DNA from: an uncultured Sphingomonadaceae bacterium
GTDB taxonomy: Bacteria; Pseudomonadota; Alphaproteobacteria; Sphingomonadales; Sphingomonadaceae
Assembly: GCA_947494305.1 (NCBI GenBank)
Contig: CANLUL010000001.1
Span: 62,001-126,000, forward strand
DNA length: 64,000 bases
Reading direction: 5' to 3'
Shown here: one piece after another, positions 28,842-39,065 of the stretch
Layout: each line of letters starts with the position of its first letter
How positions within the stretch are numbered: the stretch's first letter is position 1
The notes under the pieces: generated by a model
Database searches by the model: none
Told to the model about the DNA's origin: nothing
What the model saw: the letters and a program-made list of their open reading frames with translations, nothing else
Position numbers and translations under genes: made by a program

Positions 28842-31172
28842 TTGGCCGATCCAGCAGACACCAAAGACAAAGCCGCTGACAATTCCAAAATGCTAAAATT
28901 GCAAGTCGCCAATGCGCGACCAGAAGATAGCGGTCGTGGGTTAGCACGATTGTCGCGTGAAAATCTGGGTAAACTTGGTTTGATGGAAGGCGATGTTGTC
29001 GAAATTTCGGGCAAACGCCCAACCCCGGCACGAGCCGTTCTACCTTACCCGGAAGATGAGGGATTGGATTTTGTTCGCCTTGATGGCCTGCAGCGCGCCA
29101 ATAGTGGCATTGGGTCTGGAGATTTCGTCGAAATACGGAAGATTGATTCAAAACCAGCTAAGAAAGTCATTTTTGCGCCTGCCCAGAAAGATCTGCGCCT
29201 TCATGGCAATGGCAATGGTCTGAAACGTAGTTTCATGGGTCGGCCGCTAAACGCCGGTGATTTTGTCGCGACTCATGGTCAGCAGCAAGTGGATCAAGGT
29301 GAAATGCCGCCGCAATTGCGTCAGATGCTCAGCGCGCCTGCCTTTTCGCTGCAACAAATTCGTCTGACGGTTGTGTCCACTTCGCCAAAAGGTGTGGTGC
29401 ATATTGACCAGGATACCGAGGTGGAACTACGCCCCGAATATGAAGAGTCGACAGAGCATCGTCGCGCTGATGTAACCTATGATGATATTGGCGGGCTGCA
29501 CGAAACGATTGATCAATTGCGGGAGATGGTCGAACTGCCACTCCGCTATCCGCAACTGTTCACGCGTCTAGGGGTTGATCCTCCGCGCGGTGTATTGCTG
29601 CATGGGCCTCCTGGAACTGGTAAGACACGTCTTGCCCGTGCTGTTGCCAACGAAAGCGATGCCGAATTCTTCCTGATCAATGGTCCGGAGATCATGGGCT
29701 CTGCCTATGGCGAATCCGAGAAAAAACTGCGTGAGATTTTTGAGGCAGCGACCAAAGCGGCGCCTTCGATCCTGTTTATCGACGAGATTGACTCGATCGC
29801 CCCCAAACGCGGCCAAGTGCAGGGAGAAACCGAGAAACGATTGGTTGCGCAGCTGCTGACATTAATGGACGGGCTCGAATCGCGCCTTAATCTTGTGGTG
29901 ATCGCAGCCACCAATCGACCGGAAGCGATTGACGAAGCGCTGCGCCGTCCCGGCCGTTTTGATCGAGAGATCATCGTTGGTGTTCCCGACGTAAAAGGTC
30001 GCCGCGAAATCCTGGGCATTCACACACGCGGGATGCCGTTAGAGAAATCTGTTGATTTGGGCGAGTTGGCGCGAACTACATACGGATTTGTCGGTGCTGA
30101 TTTAGCAGCATTGACGCGAGAAGCAGCGATTGAAGCGGTCCGCCGGATCATGCCCAAACTTGATTTGGAATCGGAGACCGTTCCGCCGGAAGTGCTGGAT
30201 GAGCTGGTGGTACAGCGACATGATTTTGTCGAAGCTCTAAAACGGGTGCAACCTTCTGCTATGCGCGAAGTCATGGTGCAGGCACCTGACGTACGCTGGG
30301 AAGATATTGGCGGCCTTGATGATGCGCAGATGCGCCTTAAAGAGGGTATCGAACTGCCGATGAAAAACCCAGAGGCGTTCATTAGGCTCGGCATTCGGCC
30401 AGCCAAGGGATTTTTGCTCTATGGCCCGCCTGGCACCGGCAAAACTCTTTTGGCCAAGGCGGTTGCTCGGGAGGCGGAAGCGAACTTCATCGCGACCAAA
30501 TCGAGTGACCTTCTTTCCAAATGGTATGGCGAGAGTGAACAGCAGATTGCGAGGCTTTTCGCCCGCGCTCGGCAAGTAGCGCCAACCGTTCTCTTCATAG
30601 ACGAGATTGATAGTCTTGTCCCGGCGCGTGGCGGCGGCATGGGTGAGCCGCAAGTCACCGAGCGAGTCGTGAACACGATCCTTGCTGAAATGGACGGTTT
30701 GGAGGAAATGCAATCCGTTATACTGATCGGTGCAACCAACCGGCCCGGCTTAGTCGATCCCGCGCTATTGCGTCCCGGGCGTTTTGACGAATTGGTCTAT
30801 GTTCCAGTTCCCGGCAAAGACGGGCGGCGGCGTATTTTGGCGATCCACACTTCGAAAATGCCGATGGGTAAAGATGTCGACCTTGATGACATTGCTGAGC
30901 GGGCTGATCGTTATTCTGGTGCCGATCTGGAAGATTTGGTGCGCCGTGCGGGTCTCTATGCGTTGCGTGAACATGGCGGATTGGTTGAAACTGTGCAGAT
31001 GAAACATTTTGAGCAGGCGCTGAAAGACAGCCGTGCCTCGGTCACACCGGAAATGGAGGAAGAATATTCCAAGATGGAAGCAGAGCTAAAGAACAATGCA
31101 ATGCGTGTTGAACCAATTGGCTTTGTTGCTCCCGGAATGTTGAAACCGGAAAACGCCAAAAAGCATGGTTAG
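28842..31172 (+). CDS. CDC48/VCP-type double AAA ATPase
   Basis: N-terminal double-psi barrel (LQVANARPEDSGRGLARLSRENLGKLGLMEGDVVEISG), two AAA modules GPPGTGKT with ILFIDEIDSIAPKR and VLFIDEIDSLVPAR. TTG start with AGGAG proposed instead of 28752. Confidence 0.93.
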   Translation: MADPADTKDKAADNSKMLKLQVANARPEDSGRGLARLSRENLGKLGLMEGDVVEISGKRPTPARAVLPYPEDEGLDFVRLDGLQRANSGIGSGDFVEIRKIDSKPAKKVIFAPAQKDLRLHGNGNGLKRSFMGRPLNAGDFVATHGQQQVDQGEMPPQLRQMLSAPAFSLQQIRLTVVSTSPKGVVHIDQDTEVELRPEYEESTEHRRADVTYDDIGGLHETIDQLREMVELPLRYPQLFTRLGVDPPRGVLLHGPPGTGKTRLARAVANESDAEFFLINGPEIMGSAYGESEKKLREIFEAATKAAPSILFIDEIDSIAPKRGQVQGETEKRLVAQLLTLMDGLESRLNLVVIAATNRPEAIDEALRRPGRFDREIIVGVPDVKGRREILGIHTRGMPLEKSVDLGELARTTYGFVGADLAALTREAAIEAVRRIMPKLDLESETVPPEVLDELVVQRHDFVEALKRVQPSAMREVMVQAPDVRWEDIGGLDDAQMRLKEGIELPMKNPEAFIRLGIRPAKGFLLYGPPGTGKTLLAKAVAREAEANFIATKSSDLLSKWYGESEQQIARLFARARQVAPTVLFIDEIDSLVPARGGGMGEPQVTERVVNTILAEMDGLEEMQSVILIGATNRPGLVDPALLRPGRFDELVYVPVPGKDGRRRILAIHTSKMPMGKDVDLDDIAERADRYSGADLEDLVRRAGLYALREHGGLVETVQMKHFEQALKDSRASVTPEMEEEYSKMEAELKNNAMRVEPIGFVAPGMLKPENAKKHG

Positions 31173-31204
31173 TTTTGTGCGCCTACTACGTTGAGGTAAT
31201 CAGC

Positions 31205-32560
31205 CTATCGTGCTTGCAGGTTTGTTTCATCTAGTTTGAGGGATTTATAACCCCAACCGAGCAGGAAGATGCAGGTGATCACCGCGAGCCAGAAAGGCAA
31301 AGGTCCTCCATAGGTATAAAGCAATACACCCAGGGCTGGGGAAGCTATGAAGGCCATTCCGTTTACTGATGCGACTATTCCAGCGACGCCGTTCTGCTCA
31401 GACCGCTTAACAGCAAGTGATGCGCCTGCGGTAAAACCGGGCCGGAATAGTCCAAAGCCTAATGAAGAGACGGCAAAACCGATGATGATGCCGTACAGGC
31501 CATCGGACATGCCGAGCATCGCGCACCCCAATGCCGCCAGGGCCATACCCCACAATATGGATGAACGGGGCCCCATTTGCAGGAGCGGAATCAGGCCCCA
31601 TTGTGCGAGCAGGGTTGCGGCAGCACCCGCCATCAGGACAATTCCTGTCATTTCGATGCCAGCACCTGGGTCACCGCGCAGTCCCAAACGATCCAGCACC
31701 AGAAAGCCAACTACACCCAAAACAAAAGCATGAGCGTTGCCGCCCAATATCCCGCTAATCAGCCATGGTTTGATACGTTCATCGCTCCACCGCAGTTGCG
31801 GAGGTATAACGTTTCCGGCTTTACTCTCCCTAACATCATCATCCTCACCGTCATCCTTCAAACTATTGGCAGAAGGTGCGGCGCTATATGGCTCCGAAGT
31901 GACCACCCCTTTTGCAGAAAATCCCGGATTGTCGTTGGGAAGTTTCAGGGCGAGCGCGATCATAACGATGATGCCGATACCGGCAAAAGCAAACATCGGG
32001 CTGGACAGTCCCAGCATTGGTAACACCAAAAGTGGAGCGATTGCTGGGCCGATGACGGTACCAAGTCCAAAGGAAGAGGCGATGAGGGAAAGCGCTTTGG
32101 TTCGCCCCGCACGAGGTGTGCGGGCAGCAACGTAGGCTTGTACTGCCGGAGGGGCGGCGGACCCAAGGCCGCCGTATAGACTGCGGAAAAAGGCAAACAG
32201 AAGGAAGGTTGTTAGCGCTCCGTAATAACCCAAAATGCCAAAAAACAATGCTAACCCAGCTAAAGCGAAAGAACTGACAAAGCCGATCATACCCAGGCGC
32301 ATCAAGGCTTTACGCCCGCGATGATCCGATTGGCGCGCCCATTTGGGGGCCGTATAGACCCAAAGAAGGGCCGACCAGCTAAAGGCCGCACTGACCCAGA
32401 AATCTGGAATTTTCAATTGTGTGCCAATAGTCGGTAATATCGACTGCATAGCGGTATTGCCGGATGCGGTGACCAGCATCACCGAAAACAATACTGCCAT
32501 ACGCGTAGAATCCAAAGAGCTTTTCGTAGCCTCAGTTTTGGCGGAGTTTGAGTCTGCCAT
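31205..32560 (-). CDS. MFS transporter
   Basis: About 12 hydrophobic helices; KWARQSDHRGRKALMRLGMIGF loop 2-3 motif. Confidence 0.87.
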   Translation of the reverse strand: MADSNSAKTEATKSSLDSTRMAVLFSVMLVTASGNTAMQSILPTIGTQLKIPDFWVSAAFSWSALLWVYTAPKWARQSDHRGRKALMRLGMIGFVSSFALAGLALFFGILGYYGALTTFLLFAFFRSLYGGLGSAAPPAVQAYVAARTPRAGRTKALSLIASSFGLGTVIGPAIAPLLVLPMLGLSSPMFAFAGIGIIVMIALALKLPNDNPGFSAKGVVTSEPYSAAPSANSLKDDGEDDDVRESKAGNVIPPQLRWSDERIKPWLISGILGGNAHAFVLGVVGFLVLDRLGLRGDPGAGIEMTGIVLMAGAAATLLAQWGLIPLLQMGPRSSILWGMALAALGCAMLGMSDGLYGIIIGFAVSSLGFGLFRPGFTAGASLAVKRSEQNGVAGIVASVNGMAFIASPALGVLLYTYGGPLPFWLAVITCIFLLGWGYKSLKLDETNLQAR

Positions 32561-32562
32561 CG

Positions 32563-32898
32563 CTAGATTTCGCCTGCTGACTTTTTCCAGTCATAACTGC
32601 GTTCGATTTTCGCTACATGTAACGTATAATATTCATACCAGATACCGCGCCCGCGATCACGAACGGCCGCATGATCGGGATGATTCCGCCAGGCTTTGGC
32701 ATGAGTATCGTCTTTCCAATAGCTAACGGTAATTCCCAATCCATTCTCCGAACGCGCGTGATCTTCTCCGCAATAACCCGGTTGCTTTTTTGCAAGAGCG
32801 CCCATTTCGCTCGCAGCTGCTTGATAACCGTCCTCGTCTACGCCCGTGCGCATGGCCAAAAAAATAACTGCAATAGTGCCGGGAGGATGCAATGTCAT
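32563..32898 (-). CDS. Antibiotic biosynthesis monooxygenase (ABM)-like protein
   Basis: MGALAKKQPGYCGEDHARSENGLGITVSYWKDDTHAKAWRNHPDHAAVRDRGRGIWYEYYTLHVAKIERSYDW. Confidence 0.82.
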   Translation of the reverse strand: MTLHPPGTIAVIFLAMRTGVDEDGYQAAASEMGALAKKQPGYCGEDHARSENGLGITVSYWKDDTHAKAWRNHPDHAAVRDRGRGIWYEYYTLHVAKIERSYDWKKSAGEI

Positions 32899-32961
32899 AG
32901 GGCGTGTTTTAGGCTGTCCATTGCAATGAGCAACCCGAAAAACCGATAAATTGCCAGCAAT

Positions 32962-33651
32962 TTGATTGTAACTGAACCGCTAAATCTCTACCTAGAAACC
33001 ATCGTTGGTTTCCGGAGGTTATCCTTGAGCAACACTATCGCGAACATGCCCGTCATTAGCCGGATAAAGGCTCGACTAGCACGGATATTCGGAGCCTGGG
33101 GTGTCTTTTTCAAAGGTTTTTTGAAACACCCTGTCATGGTCGGATCCATCATTCCATCGTCGGACATCACCGTTAAAAAAATGCTCGAACCAGTGAATTG
33201 GGATGAATGTAATCTGTTCGTCGAATATGGTCCCGGAGTGGGTACATTTTGTCGGCCCGTACTAGAGCGAATGAAACCGGACGCTGCTTTGGTGGTCATC
33301 GACCTCAATCCTGATTTTATCGAATATCTGGGAAATACCATCCACGACAGCCGTTTTTTCCCCATTCATGGATCGGCCGCCGATGTGCAGCAAATTATCA
33401 GTGACCTCGGCCATGAAAAGGCGGATTACATTTTATCGGGACTACCCTTCTCTACCTTGCCAGACAATTTGGGCCCGAAAATCGCTCAAGAAACCTATGA
33501 CGCAATCAAGCCAGGTGGCGCGTTTCTGGTTTATCAATTTGTCAAAAAAGCACGAGATTATATGGCGGTTCATTTTGACCGTATCGATAATGGGTTTTCT
33601 TTATGGAACATCCTGCCATGCCATCTTTTTTGGGGTTGGAAATCAAAATAG
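32962..33651 (+). CDS. Class I SAM-dependent methyltransferase, phospholipid N-methyltransferase-like
   Basis: FLKHPVMVGSIIPSSDITVKKML...VEYGPGVGTFCRPVLERMKPDAALVVIDLNPDFIEYL; start uncertain. Confidence 0.78.
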   Translation: MIVTEPLNLYLETIVGFRRLSLSNTIANMPVISRIKARLARIFGAWGVFFKGFLKHPVMVGSIIPSSDITVKKMLEPVNWDECNLFVEYGPGVGTFCRPVLERMKPDAALVVIDLNPDFIEYLGNTIHDSRFFPIHGSAADVQQIISDLGHEKADYILSGLPFSTLPDNLGPKIAQETYDAIKPGGAFLVYQFVKKARDYMAVHFDRIDNGFSLWNILPCHLFWGWKSK

Positions 33652-33755
33652 TTGTTGGTCGACACAGGTTGGTTGTTGGTCGAAGCGTTGGGCGATAGTT
33701 GCGCGATAATTCTGCATGCTCCAAAGTAACTAAAGTATATCTGAGAGGATTTTTC

Positions 33756-36671
33756 ATGTCACGTTTTTCGCGGTCTCTTTTCCTCGCAATGGCAAGCACG
33801 TCTCTGACGATTGCTGCTCCCGCCATTGCTGACAACCACGCAGCACAAAAACCTGCGCCAGTGAGCGATCTGGTTGATGCGGTTAATATTCCCTACGAGG
33901 AATTTACACTAGACAACGGTTTGAAAGTTCTGGTCCACACAGATCGGAAGGCGCCGGTTGTTGCTGTATCTATTTGGTATGGCGTTGGCTCTAAACATGA
34001 ACCTGAGGGCAAGACTGGTTATGCGCATTTATTCGAGCACATCATGTTCAATGGGTCGGAAAATGCGCCAGGTGATTTTTTTGAACCGCTTCGTCAAATT
34101 GGCGCCACCGATCTAAACGGCACAACTTGGCTTGATCGCACCAACTATTTCCAGACAGTGCCCAAGTCCGCGCTAGATGTAGCATTGTTCCTCGAAAGCG
34201 ACCGCATGGGACATTTGCTGAATGCGGTGACGCAAGAGAAACTGGACAACCAGATCGGCGTTGTCTCAAATGAAAAGCGTCAGGGTGACAATCGGCCCTA
34301 TGGGCTCGTTAGTTATCGCCAGACGGAATTGCTATTCCCAGAACCCCATCCTTATGGCCATAGTACAATTGGGTCGCTTAAAGATCTGGAAGCAGCATCG
34401 CTGGATGACATGAAACAGTGGTTCATTGATCACTACGGTCCCAATAATTCCATATTGGTTCTGGCAGGTGATATCGACGCGGCTACCGCTAAACCCATGG
34501 TAAACAAGTGGTTCGGCGCTATTCCACGCGGCAAAGCTATTCCGGAAATCAATCCCGAATTGCCGACTCTCAAAGCCCCGGTTTACGATGTGATGAAGGA
34601 CAAGGTTGCCACGACGCGCATTTACCGAAACTGGATGGTACCCGGTCTGAACGACCCCGACTATACGCCTTTGGATGTTGGTATGACGGTGCTTGGCGGT
34701 CTAGCAAGTTCGCGGCTCGACAATATCATGGTTCGCGATGAAAAAAATGCGGTGGCTGTACAAGCCTGGGTTCTTCCTTTTGTCCATGGCAGCTTGGTGA
34801 ATATTCAGGCCGATGTGAAGCCGGGTGAAGATGCCGATGTTGTTGCCAAGCGATTGGATGAGGTTGTTGCCGACTTTATCCAAAATGGTCCGACGGAAGA
34901 CGAAGTTCAGCGTGTTGCCACACGCAACGCCTCTGCGCGGATAGCGGGGCTTGAACAAGTTGGTGGCTTTGGCGGCAAAGCGGTCGCTTTGGCACAAGGC
35001 GAACTCTATTCTGATAATCCGAGCCATTTTAAAGATGAACTGAAGCGGCTTGCCGCAACCACGCCGGCGCAAGTGAAAGCGGCCATGCAGAAATGGCTAA
35101 CGCGTCCGGTTGTTGGTATTCGGGTGGTTCCCGGTGAGCGGGATGCCTATGAAGAAGTAGCCTCAGGTGAAGGCGCGCGCACGGGCGTTTTGACTGCACC
35201 TGCCTATTACATGCAGGATGACCGCTTACCGCCGCCATCGACTTCGCCAGATCGATCATCGTTACCGCCAGTAGGTGATATCCCGAACGTTGATTTTCCG
35301 GACGTAGAAACCGCAACTCTGTCTAACGGGATCAAGGTATATTTTGCCGAGCGGAACGCCGTTCCCATGACCCGCGTTACATTGTCTTTTGATGCAGGTT
35401 CTACCGCTGATCCAAAGGATAAGATTGGGCTACAGAATTTGGCAACTTCCGCGATGGAAGAGGGAACAGCAACCCTGAACTCTGTCCAGATTGCAGAGCA
35501 GCAGGAGCGATTGGGGGCGAATATTAGTATCGGAGGTAGCCGAGACACGACTACTGTAAGTTTGAGTGCAGTTAATCCAAATCTTGATGCCTCACTCGAT
35601 TTAATGGCGGATATCGTCAAAAACCCTGCTTTCAAAGCTGATGATGTTGAGCGTATCCGGACGCTGCAGCTGACCGCTATTGACGCAGCAAACAACAATC
35701 CACGCGCCATTGCTAGCCGGGAACTGCCGCCCTTAATTTTTGGCGAGGATCACCCTTATGGCCGCGGTCTATCGGGGAACGGTACCAAGGAATCAGTTGC
35801 TACAGTTACGCGCGATGATCTTGTGAACTTCCATCAAGGCTGGTTGCGACCGGAAAACGCCACGATTTTTGCTGTAGGCCAGATCGATCAAAGAGTTTTG
35901 GTTGAAAAACTAGAAATGCGGTTTGGAAAATGGAATGGCAAGGGCACTGCAGCTCCGGCTAAAAACTATGATGCTGCCATTCCCGAAGGTGAGGGGAAAA
36001 TAGTTGTTTTCCATCGTCCCAATGCGCCACAGTCGCTGATACTGGCGGGACAAGTATTGCCGATGAAGGGCACCGATGATCTGGTGAAGTTGAATGCAGC
36101 AAATGAAGTGCTCGGTGGCAGTTTTCTATCACGGATCAATATGGATCTGCGCGAAACCAAAGGTTGGTCTTACGGTACAAGAAACTCTGTGCTGCGCGGT
36201 AAAGACAGGGTGGCGTACACAATGCGGGCTCCGGTACAAACCAATCAAACAGGACCGGCTGTTGCAGCCATTTTGGAACAGGTTAAAGGGTTTCTAGGAG
36301 ATAACGGCGTTACCGCTGCGGAGCTTGAACGTACCGTAAATGGCAATGTGCGCCAGCTTCCTGGCCAATTTGAGCGCTCCACCCGTGTGCTTGGACAGAT
36401 GCAAGGTGATGTGGCGTTTAATCGTCCTTCCAATTACGCAGAAACAGTAGCTGCCAAATATAAGGCACTGGCAGCGGAAGACCTTAATCAGGCCATGGCG
36501 GATGCGATTGATCCTGATAAATTCACGTGGGTTATTGTTGGTGATACTGACAAGATTAAAGCCCAGCTCGAAGCGTTAGATATGCCTATTGAATATCGCG
36601 GCTATGAAGCTGGTGACACTGATGTTAGTAAAGCAATCAGTTCAGACGAATCGGTTGCGACTGGCGAGTAA
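33756..36671 (+). CDS. M16 (pitrilysin-like) metallopeptidase, secreted, tandem M16 domains
   Basis: Signal peptide MSRFSRSLFLAMASTSLTIAAPAIA; HLFEHIMFNG (HxxEH); second inactive M16 half. Confidence 0.93.
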   Translation: MSRFSRSLFLAMASTSLTIAAPAIADNHAAQKPAPVSDLVDAVNIPYEEFTLDNGLKVLVHTDRKAPVVAVSIWYGVGSKHEPEGKTGYAHLFEHIMFNGSENAPGDFFEPLRQIGATDLNGTTWLDRTNYFQTVPKSALDVALFLESDRMGHLLNAVTQEKLDNQIGVVSNEKRQGDNRPYGLVSYRQTELLFPEPHPYGHSTIGSLKDLEAASLDDMKQWFIDHYGPNNSILVLAGDIDAATAKPMVNKWFGAIPRGKAIPEINPELPTLKAPVYDVMKDKVATTRIYRNWMVPGLNDPDYTPLDVGMTVLGGLASSRLDNIMVRDEKNAVAVQAWVLPFVHGSLVNIQADVKPGEDADVVAKRLDEVVADFIQNGPTEDEVQRVATRNASARIAGLEQVGGFGGKAVALAQGELYSDNPSHFKDELKRLAATTPAQVKAAMQKWLTRPVVGIRVVPGERDAYEEVASGEGARTGVLTAPAYYMQDDRLPPPSTSPDRSSLPPVGDIPNVDFPDVETATLSNGIKVYFAERNAVPMTRVTLSFDAGSTADPKDKIGLQNLATSAMEEGTATLNSVQIAEQQERLGANISIGGSRDTTTVSLSAVNPNLDASLDLMADIVKNPAFKADDVERIRTLQLTAIDAANNNPRAIASRELPPLIFGEDHPYGRGLSGNGTKESVATVTRDDLVNFHQGWLRPENATIFAVGQIDQRVLVEKLEMRFGKWNGKGTAAPAKNYDAAIPEGEGKIVVFHRPNAPQSLILAGQVLPMKGTDDLVKLNAANEVLGGSFLSRINMDLRETKGWSYGTRNSVLRGKDRVAYTMRAPVQTNQTGPAVAAILEQVKGFLGDNGVTAAELERTVNGNVRQLPGQFERSTRVLGQMQGDVAFNRPSNYAETVAAKYKALAAEDLNQAMADAIDPDKFTWVIVGDTDKIKAQLEALDMPIEYRGYEAGDTDVSKAISSDESVATGE

Positions 36672-36718
36672 TTGCAAGCCCAGCCGGATCTAAACTAAGA
36701 CATGAAAAGGAGAAACAA

Positions 36719-37018
36719 ATGTCTGTAGCAGGTGTATATGATTGCGTAACCAAATCCCCCATGGGGGATCAGAAGTCAGTTCTGACTTTGGAAGTCGATG
36801 GCGACACAGTTACCGGTTCCAATGTTGGTGCTCAGGGTAGTTTGGAATTGGAAGACGGCAAAGCGGATGGCAATTCCGCTTCATGGTCTATGAACATGAC
36901 GGTTCCAATGCCTATGAAGTTGGAAGCCAATGTAACGGTTGATGGCGATGCATTGTCCGGTACTGTTAAAGCAGGCGCTTTTGGTGAAATGGCAATGACC
37001 GGTACGCGTCAGGGCTAA
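36719..37018 (+). CDS. Hypothetical beta-rich small protein
   Basis: 99 aa with AGGAG upstream; GTVKAGAFGEMAMTGTR pattern of conserved small hypothetical proteins. Confidence 0.65.
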   Translation: MSVAGVYDCVTKSPMGDQKSVLTLEVDGDTVTGSNVGAQGSLELEDGKADGNSASWSMNMTVPMPMKLEANVTVDGDALSGTVKAGAFGEMAMTGTRQG

Positions 37019-37035
37019 TTGCTCTTTCACGCATT

Positions 37036-37075
37036 AAAAAAGGCCGCGAACCAGCAATGGTTCGCGGCCTTTTTA
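37036..37075. terminator. Bidirectional terminator between convergent genes
   Basis: AAAAAGGCCGCGAACCA-GCAA-TGGTTCGCGGCCTTTTT, a near-perfect long stem with GCAA tetraloop and A/T tracts on both sides. Confidence 0.92.
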
Positions 37076-37100
37076 TTTCAGTCGGTTTCGCTGATCGAAA

Positions 37101-37610
37101 TTAACGAACAACGACGGTGACAGCGCGTCTATTTTGCGACCATGCGGATTGATTAGAACCCAAAGCTTCAGGCCGTTCTTTTCCGTAACTGACCGTCGTG
37201 ATTCGAGTTGGGCTAACCCCGAGCGACGCTAGGTAGTTTTTCGCAGCATTCGCACGGCGTTCTCCCAACGCGAGGTTATAGTCCCGCGTTCCGCGTTCAT
37301 CGGCATGGCCTTCAATGGTTACCCGCGCGCCTTGATTCTGTGCCAGCCATTGGGCTTGGCTTTGTAATATAACCTGATCTTGCGAATCCACATTGTACCG
37401 ATCAGTGTCAAACAGGATACGATCAGACATAGTGTTTGCGAGGAAATCACCCTGTGATCCAGGTGCGTATCCAGGGCCAACGGGTGTGGTTGGGCCAGTC
37501 GGCTGCTCCGTGCCAACGGGTGGCGGTGGCAGGTCATCTGGGGCTTTTTGAGCGCAGCCAGCCAGAACGAGGCTGCAAGTAATCAGCAGGGGGGTCGTGT
37601 ATTTTGTCAT
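37101..37610 (-). CDS. pal: Peptidoglycan-associated lipoprotein Pal
   Basis: Lipobox VLAGCA; OmpA-like ILFDTDRYNVDSQDQVIL...VTIEGHADERGTRDYNLALGERRANAAKNYL. Confidence 0.95.
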   Translation of the reverse strand: MTKYTTPLLITCSLVLAGCAQKAPDDLPPPPVGTEQPTGPTTPVGPGYAPGSQGDFLANTMSDRILFDTDRYNVDSQDQVILQSQAQWLAQNQGARVTIEGHADERGTRDYNLALGERRANAAKNYLASLGVSPTRITTVSYGKERPEALGSNQSAWSQNRRAVTVVVR

Positions 37611-37688
37611 GTATCTGCTCCTAAACATATTTGCCCTTGTTAGTAGTTGTAGCCTGTTTTCAGTGACTTGTCGCGGTTAGAATGAAGG

Positions 37689-39065
37689 TTACGGAAGAAG
37701 AGGTCCCCATGCAGGATCTGAACCATCAACCGGTGTTGGTAACCGGCGTTCATTTTGTCCTGTCAGATCAACCTGCCAAATGCTGGATTTTCCGCTGCCT
37801 CGTCGGGTACGGAAATATTGCACAATTCGGCCGTTGGGTGCCCATGTTGGTGCTTCATCTTGCCAGCTGTTGGTCAACAACCTCTCTCCGCGGCCATTGG
37901 GTGACATGACACCAATCCTGAAATTTCCGGCTATTTTGGTGAAAGCGATTAAGTCACCACGCGGGCTCCATTCGGGTGTCGCATAGCGACCGCCACCAAA
38001 ACTGATTCGGTTGGCATTGCCGCCATTGGCACCCATAATATAAAGTTGCTGGCTGCCGCTGCGGTCGCTTTCGAATACGATCCGGTTGCCGTCGGGAGAA
38101 AAACTCCCTCCGACATCAATGCCTGGTGAGAAGGTTAATCGTTGTGGTCGACCGCCATTGGATGAAACCTTATAAATATCGGTATTGCCGGCGATGGCCA
38201 TCGAATACAGAATCCATTTTCCATCCGGTGACCAACGCGGTGCAAAAGTCGGATTGGTGCTCTGTGTAATCAGGCGTTGGCGTCCTGTGCCAATTTCGTA
38301 GACGTAAATCCGAGGGTTTCCGTCCAGAAAGCTGAGATAGACAATGCTTTTATAATCTGGTGAAAATCGAGGGGTAAGGGCGGTTGCCTGACCGTTGGTT
38401 ATGAAGCGATGATTGGCACCATCGCTATCCATGATTGCCAAACGCTTGCGGCGATTATCCTTTGGTCCCGTTTCAGCAATGTAAGCGATGCGGCTATCGA
38501 AGAAGGGAGACTCTCCCGATAGTCGTGAATAGATGCTGTCCGCACATTTATGCGCCGCCCGGCGCCAGTCGCGTGGTTCCACCACAAAACCGTTGCGGGT
38601 GACTTCGGTTTGTTGACGAACATCATATAAGTAACACCCAACTGTGATCCGACCGCCATCTGCCGCCCGGACAAATCCGTGCACCAATTGATCATAGGGC
38701 TGCCAGTTTGGAAATTGCGGTGCGGTGACTTCCGGCATGCCAACGGCGCGCAATCCTCGTGGTCCGCGCGGTTCAAAAATGCCCGATGAGCGTAAGTCAG
38801 ATGTTATAACTTCTGCGATTTTTTGCCCTAGTGTTTCTGTGTCACCGGCGGCAGTTTGGGAAGCTTGTGGTGTTGGAAATCCGGGGATGGCGATGGAGCG
38901 ACTGTCCGATACATCAAACTCAATAACCTCGACATCATCTCCATCTTCCACAGGTGTTGCCGGAGCTTCTGCTTCCTGAGCCAAGGCAGACGTCAAGGGT
39001 ATGTTGATGACTAAAACGGCCATCAAGGCCTGCAGGATTATTGCGTAGGGTTTCATCATCATCAT
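37689..39065 (-). CDS. tolB: Tol-Pal system beta propeller protein TolB
   Basis: SDLRSSGIFEPRG; repeated RFSPDYKSIVYLS, RWSPDGKWILYSM, SFSPDGNRIVFESDRSG. Confidence 0.95.
   Translation of the reverse strand: MMMMKPYAIILQALMAVLVINIPLTSALAQEAEAPATPVEDGDDVEVIEFDVSDSRSIAIPGFPTPQASQTAAGDTETLGQKIAEVITSDLRSSGIFEPRGPRGLRAVGMPEVTAPQFPNWQPYDQLVHGFVRAADGGRITVGCYLYDVRQQTEVTRNGFVVEPRDWRRAAHKCADSIYSRLSGESPFFDSRIAYIAETGPKDNRRKRLAIMDSDGANHRFITNGQATALTPRFSPDYKSIVYLSFLDGNPRIYVYEIGTGRQRLITQSTNPTFAPRWSPDGKWILYSMAIAGNTDIYKVSSNGGRPQRLTFSPGIDVGGSFSPDGNRIVFESDRSGSQQLYIMGANGGNANRISFGGGRYATPEWSPRGDLIAFTKIAGNFRIGVMSPNGRGERLLTNSWQDEAPTWAPNGRIVQYFRTRRGSGKSSIWQVDLTGQNERRLPTPVDGSDPAWGPLLP

Noticed and set aside
30020-30739. 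Overlapping - strand ORFs across the CDC48 gene (128, 158, 106 aa)
   Set aside because: Antisense artefacts of a conserved AAA coding sequence.
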